Shown here piece by piece: positions 34,554-49,036 of a stretch of DNA of 64,000 nucleotides; position 1 is the first letter of the stretch; each line of letters opens with the position of its first letter. The position numbers were made by a program, and so were the translations under genes. A model generated the notes under the pieces. That model saw only the letters and a list, made by a program, of their open reading frames with translations. It was not told the DNA's origin and searched no databases. This stretch comes from Trigonopsis variabilis. Lineage: Eukaryota > Ascomycota > Trigonopsidomycetes > Trigonopsidales > Trigonopsidaceae. The DNA lies in assembly GCA_003707065.3 (NCBI GenBank), contig PPXM03000001.1, positions 1,240,001 through 1,304,000 of the forward strand. The letters are read 5' to 3'.

Positions 34554-35369
34554 TTAGCTTTGTTGCCAAGAGGGGTCTTGGTAGATGAGAAGAGGCTCAC
34601 CAGTCTTTGTAATTTCAGGTATGACACATTTGAGGTCGAAGGCCTTAGCCAAGACGATTTTGAAGATCTAAAGTTAGCACAGAAAGAGAGAAAGAAGTAC
34701 TTTTTGGACATTAATGGAGTGGCTTGTAGAACAGAATATAAGACTGGCTTTCATTGCTTTTGCAAACCGTTTGGCCTGAAAGGTTAGTGGGAGGAGCATA
34801 AGACCTTGTGGCTACCTGACGGGTGATTTCTTCCTGATCTTCGTGGGAGAGGTTCACGAAATTGTCGTATTTTGTTCCCACAAGAAAGGGAATGGCGGTC
34901 TAAAGTCAATAAGACGCTAGTAGTGGTAATACCTTATTAAAGCCTCGAGCTTGTCGATACCATTCCTTTACTGAGTTTAAAGTCGATTTTCGAGTAAGGT
35001 CAAACATGAATAACAGAGCCACCGCATCGTTTGACACCAACGGCAGCATATTGACGAATTCACGTTGACCCCCGAGATCCCAAATTGAAAAAGTGATTTC
35101 AGTGTTGCGAATAAAGATGGTTTTCTCCATGAAATTCACTCCCAAAGTTTGGATATAGTCTTCATCAAAGCTCCCTTCAACATATTTCACCATTAATGAG
35201 GTCTTGCCTATTTGAGCATCCCCCAGCATGCCGACTTTTATCACAACCCTATGGAGTTAGACATACTCTCTCACAATATGAAATCCCCAATTAGAATAGG
35301 CATCATCCTTGACACTTACGAGTTTGACCGGGAGCTTGCTCCTTCGGCATCGGGCTCATTTGTCGACAT
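34554..35369 (-). CDS. SPG1: Septation/mitotic exit Ras-like GTPase Spg1/Tem1
   Basis: CDS complement(join(34554..34667,34701..34775,34816..34899,34933..35248,35320..35369)), 212 residues. Spg1/Tem1 is the GTPase at the spindle pole body that switches on the septation initiation (mitotic exit) network. Motifs seen: P-loop GDAQIGKTSL, switch region TLGVNFMEKT, WDLGGQREFVNMLP, FLVGTKYDNF (the G4 motif is TKYD, as in this family), and STSHSINVQKIFK followed by PEIT. Four introns of 71, 40, 33 and 33 bp were placed by frame and by the conserved sequence they join. The end (QDPSWQQS) could change if a further short intron lies after TGE. A short acidic and serine-rich N-terminal extension precedes the GTPase fold. 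Confidence 0.92.
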
Positions 35370-36455
35370 TGGGCTTGATGTTTAGTTGGGTTGTTACAAA
35401 CCGACGCGTCGACGGGTTCAAGTCGTGATTAGTCGCTCTCTACATATTCATAACCTGGAAGACATAGAGCGTGGTGCAAATTAAATTAACCATGATTGAG
35501 GCTATAATGCGTGACTATTTATTTTTCTAAATGGTCGTTGACTTAGTCTTTCCTTCTAGCCGGCGCAGTTTGGTGTCTCTGGCCAACAAGAAAGAAGATT
35601 TGTGATGAATAACAAGAAGCTTACTACCGTATTTCAGTAGCCCGATTTCAGTAAGCCGGAGACTTTCAAGAATGGCCACTAGGGCAGTGAAACTCTGTCA
35701 ATCTTCTCTGACTATAGTGCAAAACCGAACACGAGATTTCTCCTCCCGATGAAGCATCAAATCGTAGGGATGATACGATTGAGATAGTCAAGTTAAAATT
35801 TCACAGCCAGGCCTCGTGTTGGGATCTTAGACTAACACCGCAAAGGCGTGAGGCGTCAGCATAGGTGAATCGATTGAATTATACTAGAAAACAAATAGAA
35901 TATAATCTCTATTTTATCCTTGGAAGCATCTTCGAGCGTTTTTAACCAAGATCTCATGGCTTTTTAACGTCCATCTGACTGATGCTAAGTTAGGTTGACA
36001 CGAAATAGATTAAACTTCTCTTATCCTATTCATCCCAACTAGCCCACTGATGTCACCCATTGCGTTTACAAACTTATCACCAAACTTACGGTCGCCTAAT
36101 TTTAGGACAAACCAAGCTCTACACTTGCTCACCAATAATTCGACCGCCTTTGACTGGTTTAGGCTGATTGGCTTAAGCGACAAAAATAACCACCACGCAG
36201 TAATCTGCGTTGTAGAAATTAGAAAAGAAAACGTCTGGATAAAAGGTGAAACGGACTGCTTTTGACATATCTAGATACATTACCACCAGTCTCTACAGAC
36301 TGCATCCTCAAGACATCTGTAAGCGATCAATCATACGCTCTCTGTTTGGTCAAGGATAATTGATAACCCGTGTTTGATCGACTTTCTTGGCAACTTGCTG
36401 CAACAAGCCATAACGATCTTTTTTTGCGGGATCATTCTTATGACCTATTTGTATA
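35370..36455. other. Divergent intergenic region SPG1/NHA1
   Basis: About 1.1 kb between two outward-pointing genes. One open frame of 71 codons (36050-36265) has no recognisable domain. The region is AT-rich. I see no RNA gene, repeat array or known binding site. Confidence 0.4.
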
Positions 36456-39117
36456 ATGGCATGGTCTCAGCTTTGGGTAAGTTGGAAAAACAAGATCTTT
36501 TGTGCCGGTTTTGTCGCACTAGGCTCAGTTAGAGCTGAGGGACTTTCTAGAATGACGCTGACACGATAGATTGATAAACCACACTTAGCATATGCGATTA
36601 TTGGGGGATTTATTTCGATCTTTTCTCTTATTTCCTTATTTGTGAAAGAGAAACTCTATATTGGTGAAGCATGTGAGTTGCGAGTTGGATGATAAGAAGT
36701 AGACTTTTAACAACATAGCGGTCGCGACAGTAGTTGGATTGATTTTCGGTCCTCATGCTGCAGATATTTTCAATCCGTTATCATGGGGAAATACTGACAG
36801 GATAACGCTGGAGATCTCTAGAGTGGTACTTGTTGTGCAGATCTTTGCGGTTGCGGTAGAATTGCCGAAAAAGTACATGCTCAAGCACTGGTTCTCGGTG
36901 TTTATGCTTCTGGTTCCTGTCATGGCATCAGGCTGGCTTTTGTGCTCTCTATTCATCTGGTGGATGGTCCCCGTTCTTAGCTGGAATGAAGCACTGGTGG
37001 TTTCTGGATGCATTACTGCCACCGATCCTGTCCTTGCGTCTGCAGTGGTAGGAAAAGGAAAGTTCGCCAAGCGGGTCCCAGGACATCTAAGGAACTTACT
37101 ATCTGCTGAAAGTGGCTGCAATGACGGCATGGCCTTTCCTTTCGTCTACGTCTCTCTCTATATCCTTAAATTCCGTGGCCATCCAGGAACAATTGTCTGG
37201 CACTGGGTTGTTTACACTATTCTCTATGAGTGCATCTTTGGTTGTGTTTTGGGTTCCATCATTGGCTACGTCGCCAGACATGCCGTCAAGTATGCTGTCA
37301 AGCATAATCTTATAGATCGAGAATCGTTTTTGGTCATCTACTGCGTGCTTGCTCTTTTCTGCGCCGGAATAGGGAGCATATTGGGCACTGATGACCTGCT
37401 AGTCGCTTTTGGTGCCGGCGCAGCATTTTCGTGGGACGGCTGGTTCAGCAAGAAAACAGAAGAATCTCACGTTTCAGATGTCATTGATCTTTTATTGAAT
37501 CTGGCTTATTTCGTGTACTTTGGTGCCATCATTCCCTGGCCAAACTTCAATTCTCCCAGCCATGGAATCTACGTTTGGAGATTAATTGTCCTCGCCATCT
37601 TTGTCTTGCTTTTCAGGCGTATTCCGGCCATGCTTTTGGCAAAGCCGCTCATTCCTGATATTCGAACTTGGCGCGAAGCTTTATTCTGTGGGCATTTCGG
37701 TCCCATAGGTGTCGGGGCCATTTTTGTCTCCATTTTGGCCCGAGCCGAATTGGAGCATGACGAACCAACTCCGTTGTATGAGTTGCCGCCAGCCGGTTCT
37801 AAAAACTATACCATAATTGAAGTAATATGGCCTGTGGTCACTTTTCTGGTTCTTTCTTCTATTATTGTTCACGGATCGTCGATTGCCGTCTTTACGCTTG
37901 GTAAGCGGATCAACACCTTTGCCATTACCATGTCAGCCACCACCACGAATGCTAATGGCCCATCTTGGCTTTCTAGACTGCCACGCGTTGATTCTAATGG
38001 TATGAGTCTTAGCTTCAGGAAAGCTGAGACAGTTGAACCTACGGCTGCCGACAAACTTGGACTTACCACCCGTGGACGAGCAAGGAGGAGGAAAACTCGC
38101 AAGCATCATAGGCGACGTAGGTCTGAGCTTCGTGATAATGAACTGCCAATCAACCAAGAAGCTGGCGCCGAGATCTCTGATAGGGTCGCCAGGCAGGCCG
38201 ATGCCGAAGAAGACCAAGAAGAGGCAATCAATGCTCCTCACCGCGTTAGTGCATACCAGGAGGGTGGAGATATTATTCTCGAGACGCCAGACGGTGAAGT
38301 TCTTGACACTATCGAGACTCATCGTGACGATCGGCACGAATTGACTCCTCAACAACTCGAGCGTTTGACAAACAATCCTCGCCTGGCGCATCACATGGCT
38401 GGCATGAATGCCACTGCTTATCTTCTCAACAACGAGGTCATTGTTGAGAATGAAGATGGTGACATCATCCGTCGCTATACGGTGAACAAACATCCCTCAG
38501 ATACATCTGGACCATCTGCGCGTAGAATCTTAAGCAAGACGATGAAGTTTCTTGGAATACATCGACATCACGCAGATCTTGGTGATGAAGAAAAGCAGCA
38601 GGTCTCGTTGGGTGCAGTAAACAGCACTTCCCATAAGAGTGCTGACTCAGATGGCGAGACTCTGCCTATGTACCAAAACTTCCTTGCTAGAAGAAGCAGC
38701 AGTGAGAGTATGAGGGGAAACTCTAGAAGGAACAGTCAAAGCGGTGGGGACGACGAGGGGAACCATGTTCCCTCTGATACACCGAGAATTTCCTTTGCTG
38801 GCGAGACGGCCGTTGAGCGACGTCGTCGTCTTGCCGCTCTTGGTATTCAAGAGTCTAACGGCCATGATGCCCGAAGCAGCTCGAAATCACGAGAGGACCA
38901 AGACAGGGAAGGGAAAGAGAGTCAAGGAGATGAACAGGAGAATGATGCCAATAGTCAGGCTGTTGAGAGTCAGTCCGAGGATGCTACGATAGATAATGAT
39001 CAGAATAATGATCAGAGCGGTGAAGATTCGGAAAGGAATGCCCAGGAAGAGGATAATCATGGAAGGCGCATAACTTGGGGCTCCGACGTCAGAAGCAAGC
39101 CCCGTCGATACATGTGA
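36456..39117 (+). CDS. NHA1: Plasma-membrane Na+(K+)/H+ antiporter, Nha1/Sod2 family
   Basis: CDS join(36456..36476,36570..36672,36719..39117), 840 residues. It exports sodium, lithium or potassium in exchange for protons and supports salt and pH tolerance. The first exon codes only seven residues (MAWSQLW). It joins to [18 protein letters not shown] and VKEKLYIGE, matching the fungal Nha1 start. The next exon continues [18 protein letters not shown]-like sequence. The NhaP-type membrane domain contains [14 protein letters not shown], with the ND-like/TDP ion-binding motif, and [13 protein letters not shown]. About 12 membrane segments occupy the first 440 residues. A long polar, acidic cytosolic tail (about 400 residues, several RRRK and D/E runs) follows, as in yeast Nha1. 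Introns are 93 and 46 bp. Confidence 0.93.
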
Positions 39118-39592
39118 ACAATTGGAGGGCGGTATATATGAGGAAAGGCTTACTTTGTTTCTATAATTCACTTGCAGTGCTAATGCGTCACTATGCGACT
39201 GTGAGATTAGCTGAGACACAGTAGACTGAAGTTCGCTCGAGTATGCATGAAATCTGGAGTTGCTGTGTATAAGTTAAAACTTCGTTATCAAGACAATGTT
39301 CTGGAGATTCACACCTTAGGCACTGCGTGACATCCCAGGGAGGTAGCCACGAGCAGCCAGCGTCACTCACTCCAAAACTCTAATAAACAACCAAACTGTT
39401 GATCAAAGGGGACCCAGGTGGCAAATCCTTAATGCCTCTAATGGCGAGATCAAAAAAGATGAAGTCTTTTGCCGCCCTGAATATTCTGGAAGGTCTGGGG
39501 TCGACCGTTACCCTCTCGAACTCGGTGTTGCGATCAATGGTGCACTGCGGTTCGTAGTAAGCAACCACCTCGCCTAATCAGCTCTCATAGAC
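39118..39592. promoter_or_regulatory. Intergenic region and CDC48 promoter
   Basis: 475 bp between the NHA1 stop and the CDC48 start, both genes on the plus strand. The notable element is a PACE-like site, listed separately. A 62-codon minus-strand open frame (39380-39568) has no recognisable domain and was not called. Confidence 0.5.
39417..39425 (+). promoter_or_regulatory. PACE element (GGTGGCAAA), proteasome-associated control element
   Basis: An exact GGTGGCAAA sits 176 bp upstream of the CDC48 ATG. In budding yeast this nonamer is the binding site of Rpn4, which co-induces proteasome genes and CDC48 under proteotoxic stress. Position and neighbour gene fit that role. Whether this organism has an Rpn4-like factor cannot be told from the window. 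Confidence 0.6.
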
Positions 39593-42111
<2,519 letters not shown>

Positions 42112-42350
42112 AGCATATGACAGTCAGTGGATGGTAGAGGAGACTAAATTAGAACGGCCATGTATGGTCTCAAAGTTAGCTAGTCTATATGGAAAGAAGA
42201 TCAGTATGGTATGGTCAGTAGCGTTTGTTGTGCTTGGTATAGAGAAAGCAGAGCAAAGAATAAGTTAATGGTAGCTTACGTATCACGTGATGCGATCTGT
42301 TGAGGATAACCTGAGTCGCGCACGTAAACTCCTTCTTCTTGACAACGATT

Positions 42351-43648
42351 ATGGCTTCTGCTGCAGATCAGCCCATCCGCAAGCGTCGGTCATCCTCGCT
42401 CACTAATTCGCTTTCTGTATCCCTGCAGAAAGATGCAGGACTAGGAGATTCTGCTGGCTCGGTCTCTCTTGGCCCTCTGGGAGCGTCCAAGTCGCGTACT
42501 CGAGCAAGCCAACAAAGACAAAGAGCCTTGTCTACATCCAAAGGAGGTCTTGAATATTCGCGGCTTTGGATTGTTGAATTTGCTTATCAACATGCTTGGT
42601 GTAAGTGGAGAAAACGCGACAAGAGCGTAGAGAGTACAATAGGACTGACATCTGACTTATAGTTACGCCTCTTGCAATCATGTTGGCTACTTACGGAGCC
42701 TATTACCTATCAGGGAATCATACGGAGACAAATCCATTGCATCCATTCTTGTTTTTGTCTTACAAAGTACCTGGGAGTAACCCGGTCGTGTATGGCAAGG
42801 GCAAGAAGGATTTCCTGTTTGTTTTACACGGGATGGTTTTCTTCACCTTTCTTCGGGAATTCATGATGCAAGTCATTCTGATGCCAATGGCCAAAAAGAT
42901 GGGAGTTCATCAGAAAGGCAAATTGAAGCGCTTCCTTGAGCAAGGCTACAGTATGTGTTATTATGGGACAACGGGACCAATTGGTCTTGCAATTATGTAT
43001 CATATGCCAATGTGGTATTTCAACATGACGGCGGTATATGAGACTTATCCTCATAAGGTCCAAGAACTTGATCTCAAGGCTTATTACCTCTTGCAGGCTG
43101 CTTTTTGGGCCCAGCAGTCCGTGGTGCTAATGCTTCGACTAGAGAAACCGAGAAAGGACTTCCAAGAACTTGTGTTTCATCATATAGTCACAATTGCGTT
43201 AATCTTTTTAAGCTATCGTTTCCATTTTACTTGGATCGGCCTGGCCATTTATATCACTATGGATGTCTCTGACTTTTTTTTGGCTGCGTCCAAACTGTTG
43301 AACTACCTTGATTTGGCCATTTCTGTTCCATTTTACTTTCTCTTTGTTACCGTCTGGATCTATCTCCGACATTACATCAATATCTTGATCCTTATCTCCT
43401 TATGGACTGAATTTGAAACTGTGGGAGATTTCACTCTAAACTGGGAAACCCAGCAGTACAAATGTTGGATCTCCCAGTATATCACCTTTGCGTTGATTCT
43501 TGCTCTGCAATTAGTCAACCTCTACTGGCTTTTCCTCCTCTTTCGGATCGCCTACAGGTTCCTTTTCCATGGCATCGCTAAGGATGAACGCAGTGAAGAT
43601 GAAGACGAAGACGATACTGATTCTGAAGAAGAAAAGAAGAAGAAATAG
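42351..43648 (+). CDS. LAG1: Ceramide synthase, Lag1/Lac1 family (TLC domain)
   Basis: CDS join(42351..42600,42663..43648), 411 residues. It joins a sphingoid base to a fatty acyl-CoA in the ER to form (dihydro)ceramide. The polytopic TLC domain holds the Lag1 motif with the two catalytic histidines in FHHIVTIALIFLSYRFHFT, then DVSDFFLAASKLLNYL. The N-terminus is basic and serine-rich and the C-terminus is strongly acidic followed by a KKKK run, the latter fitting an ER-retention role. A 62-bp intron splits codon F84 (W|F). The usual histidine before DVSD is methionine here (MDVSD). The next gene upstream is CDC48 on the same strand. Confidence 0.93.
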
Positions 43649-44903
43649 GCTCGGATTGGACAGGTTGATGGTTACTACCTATAGGAAGGTCTCGCCTGAT
43701 CCAAATGCTCGAGAGAATTGGAAAAGGAATTTCGTCGATGGAGATAGACTACATTCATTAGCTATTGGCTTTTCAGACGCTTAATGGCGGATGGCAGGTA
43801 TAGCAGACCTCAATGGCACTTGAAATGAGCATTGAGCATCATTTGAAAGTGGTGCAGTGGATCTTGTATATAATTCTCGAATCTTTCTCGTCCTCAGGCT
43901 GTAGACCCAGTAAGATATTATTTCACGAAGCTCCAATAAAGAGAGCTCCAGGCAAATCTGTTACCCTAGAAAACAACTCAGGACAATTCTACAGGAGCCA
44001 CATGGCAAAAGTTCTTTTTTACTTTCGAGTCTTGCTGACTATACTGCATGGCCAGACTGAAACCTACATGATCATGAAGGTTCTGCGCGATAAATGGTGG
44101 GTGAAGCGAAGCATGCTTGTCGTTGCCTAGGCAATTATCGACTCGCATTCATTTATCGAGTGCGTGAGAATATCATCAAAGTTCCAGAGAGAACTAATTA
44201 CACATCTACGTTACACTAATGTAACTGGCATAGTCCAACTTACAACATTGTTCAGGAAGCTCATTAGATAACATACGTGAGCTGGTAGGTATCAACAATG
44301 AGTAAAAATGGTACGACATGTTGTTGTCCATGCGCCTTCACCTGATACATGCAACGAACTGATAATCGTTGTAAAGGGCACTCAACTGTTCCTCAAAAGG
44401 TCCTATTTCAATACTCTTGCTCTCTTTATGTCTTACGCTAAGTTGATCTAGACTTGATTTAGACCTGATGACTTCTGCAGAGATCATTCACTCTTGTTAA
44501 TGAACCAAACCAGTCTGACCTCAGGAATTTAAGTACTCATGAAATGCCTTGGCTGTAGAAGACTGGCACGTTTTCTTCGGTAAAGGGAGCATCAAGATGT
44601 GTCGAGACGATCGTAAGACATTTCTTTTAGATGACATGCCCTTGTCCAAACATCCCAACGGCCAGTTCGGATTAAGATATGATACCATTATGATATAAAC
44701 TCAAACAAAAATCAAACCGTTTAGTTCTTAATTTGCTATGGCTATCCAAAAGCAATCTTAGTCATCAGACAACGACGCACGCCATTCCCTAACCCGTCCG
44801 AAGAGTCCGGTGACAAGAGTAACGTGACAGAAGCTGTTATATATTAGTATCCCAACATATATAACGGGAGCACCAACCGACATTTAATTTGACCAAGCTT
44901 AGG
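43649..44903. other. Gene-poor region between ceramide synthase and OYE-family gene
   Basis: About 1.25 kb on the left edge of the accessory-looking block. One 105-codon open frame (43813-44130) has no recognisable domain. No RNA gene, repeat array or mobile element was recognised. Confidence 0.4.
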
Positions 44904-46166
44904 ATGTCACCTACACCCCTCATCGTCCCTGCAGCTAAAGGAATTCCCTACTTCGCTCCTCGACAGGTTCCTGCTCCAGGAACAGCCCTAAAGGTGACTG
45001 AACGGACGCCGAAGGTGTTCCTTCCTGTCAATATTCGAGGAGTGGAGTTTGCTAATAGGATATGGGTACCTCCTCTTTGCCAATACTCTGCTAAGGATGG
45101 CTTCTACAACGATTGGATGTTGGTCGAGTTGGGTTCCTATGCCAGTCGAGGAGCTGCGTTGGTCTTCGCTGAGGACTGTGCTGTATCGCCAGAAGGACGG
45201 ATCACACCCCAGTGTCCCGGACTATGGAACGATGCTCACGCAGCGCCATTGAAGCGATTTACTGATTTCGTCCACTCAGTTGGTGGCAAGGCCGGTATTC
45301 AATTGGGCCATGCTGGTAGGAAAGCGTCGACTTTGACCCCTTATATCGGCTACGGTTACGCTGATAAGGCTCACGACGGGTATGACATTGTTGGCCCCAC
45401 CACTGAGATTTGGGATCATCCAGGAGATCACTACGCTGCTCCTGCTGCTCTTGACAAAGCTGGTATCCAACGAATCACTCAGGCGTTTGCCGACGCTGCC
45501 GTCCGAGCCGTCAATGCTGGCATTGATGTTATTCAAATCCATTCCGCTCATGGATACTTACTCCATTCCTTCGTATCTCCTCTTTCCAACACTAGAACCG
45601 ACGAATACGGAGGATCTTTGAATGGCCGATTGAAATTTCCCTTAGAGGTCATCCAGGCCGTCAAAAAGGCAATTCCACCTCACGTCTTGCTATTCCTCAG
45701 AGTGTCCGCTGTTGACTGGTCTCCAGATGGCAAAGGACTCGAGCTGCCCGACACAATCGAATATGTTCGTCGTGCCGTGACGCTGGGAATCGACTCCGTC
45801 GATATCTCAAGCGCAGGAAATGATTATCGAGAAGACATCCCTGCCAAGCCTGGTTTCCAAGCTGAGCTTGGTATCCAAGTCAAGCAGGCCGTGCCCCATG
45901 CCCATATTACCTCGGTCGGTCTTCTAACCGAGCCTAGAGTCATTAGAAAGTATACAGAGGAGTCCGGTACCGGAAACTTAGACGCCATTTACGTTGGCCG
46001 TGGATTCATGAAGAATCCAAATTTCGCTTTAGATCTTGCTGATAAATTTGGAGTTGAAGCTCAATGGCCTCTACAATATGGATATGCCGTTGGACATGCT
46101 GTCAACTATAGACGAGTAGCCATTAAGGCTTCCAAGGAGGAGCATAGAGATGCTAAACTTGCTTAG
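44904..46166 (+). CDS. NADH:flavin oxidoreductase / enoate reductase of the Old Yellow Enzyme family (YqjM-like)
   Basis: Single exon, 420 residues. It is an FMN-dependent TIM-barrel enzyme that reduces activated C=C bonds of alpha,beta-unsaturated carbonyls with NAD(P)H. The bacterial YqjM-type (thermophilic-like) subgroup is suggested by the cysteine in VPPLCQYSAKDG. Other motifs are IQLGHAGRKAS, the active-site pair in IQIHSAHGYLLHSFVSPLSN, RTDEYGGSL and, near the C-terminus, DAIYVGRGFMKNPNF for the FMN phosphate. The first ATG that gives the full N-terminus is 44904. Physiological substrate is unknown. Its position next to a permease, a monooxygenase and a regulator suggests a catabolic or detoxifying role. 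Confidence 0.92.
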   Translation: MSPTPLIVPAAKGIPYFAPRQVPAPGTALKVTERTPKVFLPVNIRGVEFANRIWVPPLCQYSAKDGFYNDWMLVELGSYASRGAALVFAEDCAVSPEGRITPQCPGLWNDAHAAPLKRFTDFVHSVGGKAGIQLGHAGRKASTLTPYIGYGYADKAHDGYDIVGPTTEIWDHPGDHYAAPAALDKAGIQRITQAFADAAVRAVNAGIDVIQIHSAHGYLLHSFVSPLSNTRTDEYGGSLNGRLKFPLEVIQAVKKAIPPHVLLFLRVSAVDWSPDGKGLELPDTIEYVRRAVTLGIDSVDISSAGNDYREDIPAKPGFQAELGIQVKQAVPHAHITSVGLLTEPRVIRKYTEESGTGNLDAIYVGRGFMKNPNFALDLADKFGVEAQWPLQYGYAVGHAVNYRRVAIKASKEEHRDAKLA

Positions 46167-46338
46167 ATCCAATGAAACTAGATCTCTGATAATAAACCTA
46201 CGTAACACTCGTCTCAGGAACTTTGTGTTCTCTACATATATACCTACATTAAGCCAGATAAAAATCTAAAAAGAAGTCAGAACTAGCTCTTCATTAGATA
46301 CAATAAAACTCATACCTTGTCGACATTGTCGATACATT

Positions 46339-48106
46339 TCACACCGGCATCCCATACGATAGGAACCTTTTCCACATGGGTTGGCTGTAATAGCGGTCCA
46401 AGAACTCGATTTCCTCAGGTCCCGGGATGCGACGTCCTGTCATCAGGTCGATTTCTTCGAGCTTCCTGAACTTGGTTTTAAAAACCAGTTTATATAAAAT
46501 GGCAGATGCGAGGACCATGACAACACCAAGATAAGTTTCAAAGAAGTTATAGGCGGAAGGAGAGGAGCCAATTGGCCAAATGGAATAATAACCCGTAGCG
46601 AAGAGCATAAGAAAGCTCACAAGTCCCAAAAACCCGGGATAAAGCGGAAAATACATGGCCTTCCAGGCATACTTGCAACTAAAAACAGAAGTAGGATCTC
46701 CTTGGGCCTTGATTGCGGCACGGAACCTGAAGTTGCAAATGGCAAGATTAAGCCAAATGAGCATATAAGCTGTTGAAGTTACAGCCGAAAACCAATCGAA
46801 CACAATCACTCCGGTAGCGGACATGTTTATATAGACACAGATGATGGAAAAGACTCCACAGAAAATAAGTGTATAGATGGGACGTCCGCGCTTATCAGTA
46901 TAGGCGCACCATTTGGGCAGCAGTCTGAGGGTGGCCATACTTCTCATGACTCGTGAAGCGATATAGACAGATTCAACGGCAATAGACAGAACACCGACAA
47001 TCATAACAGCATTCATGATATCGGGTAGAACCTTAATTCCGGCCTCATTCATGGCAATGACATAAGGTGACGCTGCGGAACCAGAGGCACCCCATAAATG
47101 GTCGTTATCGGATCGCACGAGCAGGGTCATGAGAGTGGCAGCAATCATATAGAAACCTACAATGCGAACAGTGACGCCCTTGACTGATCGAGCCATTGAA
47201 AATCGGGGCGAGGAGGCTTCACCCCCCAGAATGCCCACAAAGGACTGGTCACTCACCGACCAAACAGCATAAAGAAAGCACTGGCAGAAGCCCTTAAAAT
47301 GATTCTTGAAAGCAGGTAACTCAGTCCAGGTCTCCCCATGACGAACATAGCCTTCGGACCCTGCTCCTCCGACCATTGCAAAACAAGTAATCAGCATCAC
47401 TATCATGAATACCACTTTAATCAAAGAGGTAGTAAATTCGAATTCACCGAAAAGCCAAGCAGGAAAGAGGAAAATAGCCAGCGAACATACGGTAAAGAGA
47501 GTGACTGAGGATTAGCATGTGAGATACTTATCCGACTTACATAAAGCAACTCTTGGAGAAGGTCCCCAATAAGATGCCAACACATGAAATGTTGTAGCCT
47601 CTGAAGCAACCTAGTTGTGTTAATCGTCAAAGTTGGTCTAACCCAACTTACCACAGTGATCCATGCCAACCAATCTGCAAATCCAATTGCGAAGGCAATT
47701 GAGGGGTCAAGAAAGCGATAGCTATAATCGACAAAGTTTCCAGAGACCGGGAAAGCAATAGTCATTTCAGCAATGACCTGCAGAGCCGCAAAAACTGTTA
47801 ACATAGTAATGCCGTAAGCAACTTTAAAGGTCAGACCAAGTAGCATGACCACTTACCAATAACATTTCCAGGGCCTCCAGCATAAAGACTTTTTCCAGTA
47901 AGAATGAAAGCACCGGTCCCCAAAGTGGACCCGAAAGACATCATTTGAATATGACGAGGCTTAAGAGATCTATGAAGAGACTTCTGATCACCATACTCTT
48001 GAGATAACTCTATTCCAGTCTTGGGATCATATTTGATACTTTCACAGCCGGCTAATTCAGAGTCGACCTCTGTGGATTCAACCGTAGCCTGTTTGATCTC
48101 TGACAT
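46339..48106 (-). CDS. Amino-acid permease (AAP/APC superfamily, fungal YAT family)
   Basis: CDS complement(join(46339..47504,47541..47610,47652..47821,47857..48106)), 551 residues. A 12-segment plasma-membrane transporter importing amino acids with protons. The N-terminal motif KPRHIQMMSFGSTLGTGAFI is the family signature; the first transmembrane segment follows with AGGPGNVIVAYGITML, joined across a 35-bp intron. FPVSGNFVDYSYRFLDP and ADWLAWITVVASEATTFH continue across the second intron. Introns are 35, 41 and 36 bp; without them the frame is broken into three pieces. Substrate specificity cannot be read from sequence. It shares a repeat-rich divergent promoter with the FAD monooxygenase, which includes GATAAG sites as used by nitrogen regulators. 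Confidence 0.9.
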
Positions 48107-49036
48107 GACCTTTGGAGTGATATGAATAGTCTCAATAAGCCTGTGTCTTAAAAGAAATGCTTATCAGAAGCTCACGTATATGGAAGATTGGAAGATAGGC
48201 TAGTCTCAATAAATTCCCCGTCGCAGCACAGTCACCAATCTAGTTTGATCGGAGGTTAAAGTCCTCGATTTGCAATTATGAAAATATACTACTCATTGAT
48301 GATAAGGCCTTATTCTGTCATTGATAACTTAAATAGCCGTCGCGTAGCTTCCCAGATAAGAATCTGGCCTCTCTTTACTTCCTCTCAAGAAATTTCCCGT
48401 CGCGTAAGACTCACGACAAGCAAGTCGCCTTTGTTGTGCAATTGACAAAACATATACTTCTTTTGTAAAATCAATAACATTAAATTTCTTATCAAATTGC
48501 TCATCATTGACAACTTAATTCGCCGTCGCTTATTGACTCTGCCAGACAAGAATCTTGACAGATTCACATCGTCCTCGACCAATCTCAATAAACCGCCGTC
48601 GCATAACTCCAGTAACAGAAACATCTCATGGATCAACACCTTTGACAGCCATAGCTGTATTCTCACTAGGAAAGGGTCCCCATAATCGCAAAAGTCATAT
48701 CCGCAGTCCAATTTGTCAGGACCAGTTTTGTCCAAAAGGTCGGCTCATCTTCTTTTCAGTTTCATGAGTCTATTGAGTGAATTCTTTCGTCGTCACGTCT
48801 TGCCAGAACATTAGATGTACATACATGTAAAGGTATCAAGACGACAAGCCAATAAACTTTTCGCCGTCGCAACGACGATAAGAAACTGTGCGGCTGCGAT
48901 AAGATAGGGTTAAGAAAAAAAGCTCAATTCACTAATGGGTAGACTGACGGCATGAGGGCCAAAAGGTGTGAGTATCAACTGAAAATAATCGGACCCATTT
49001 ATATTGTGAAGAGTGCTGCTTGGATTACAAGGCGAA
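48107..49036. promoter_or_regulatory. Divergent promoter of amino-acid permease and FAD monooxygenase
   Basis: A 930-bp region between two outward-pointing genes. It contains the CCGTCGC repeat array listed separately and several GATAAG/CTTATC words (near 48301, 48354, 48876 and 48898), which could be GATA-factor sites of nitrogen control. No protein gene was recognised. The FAD monooxygenase start is the ATG at 49037. Confidence 0.55.
48206..48885. repeat. Array of seven degenerate CCGTCGC-centred repeats
   Basis: CCGTCGC occurs at 48218, 48337, 48397, 48523, 48596 and 48864, with a degenerate copy (cgtcgtcacg) near 48788. Each is preceded by an AATAAA-, AACTTAAT- or AAGAAATT-like word and often followed by CAGAYAAGAATCTTG/CTGG. 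The left half is spaced roughly every 60 bp or twice that (119, 60, 126, 73 bp), which looks like old tandem units. One unit includes the palindrome CCAGATAAGAATCTGG (48352-48367). They look like repeated regulatory boxes. Confidence 0.6.

Noticed and set aside
39380-39568. Minus-strand 62-codon open frame between NHA1 and CDC48
   Set aside because: No domain, no splice partners, and it covers the CDC48 promoter with the PACE box.
43813-44130. Plus-strand 105-codon frame downstream of the ceramide synthase gene
   Set aside because: No recognisable domain and no plausible promoter or splice extension.
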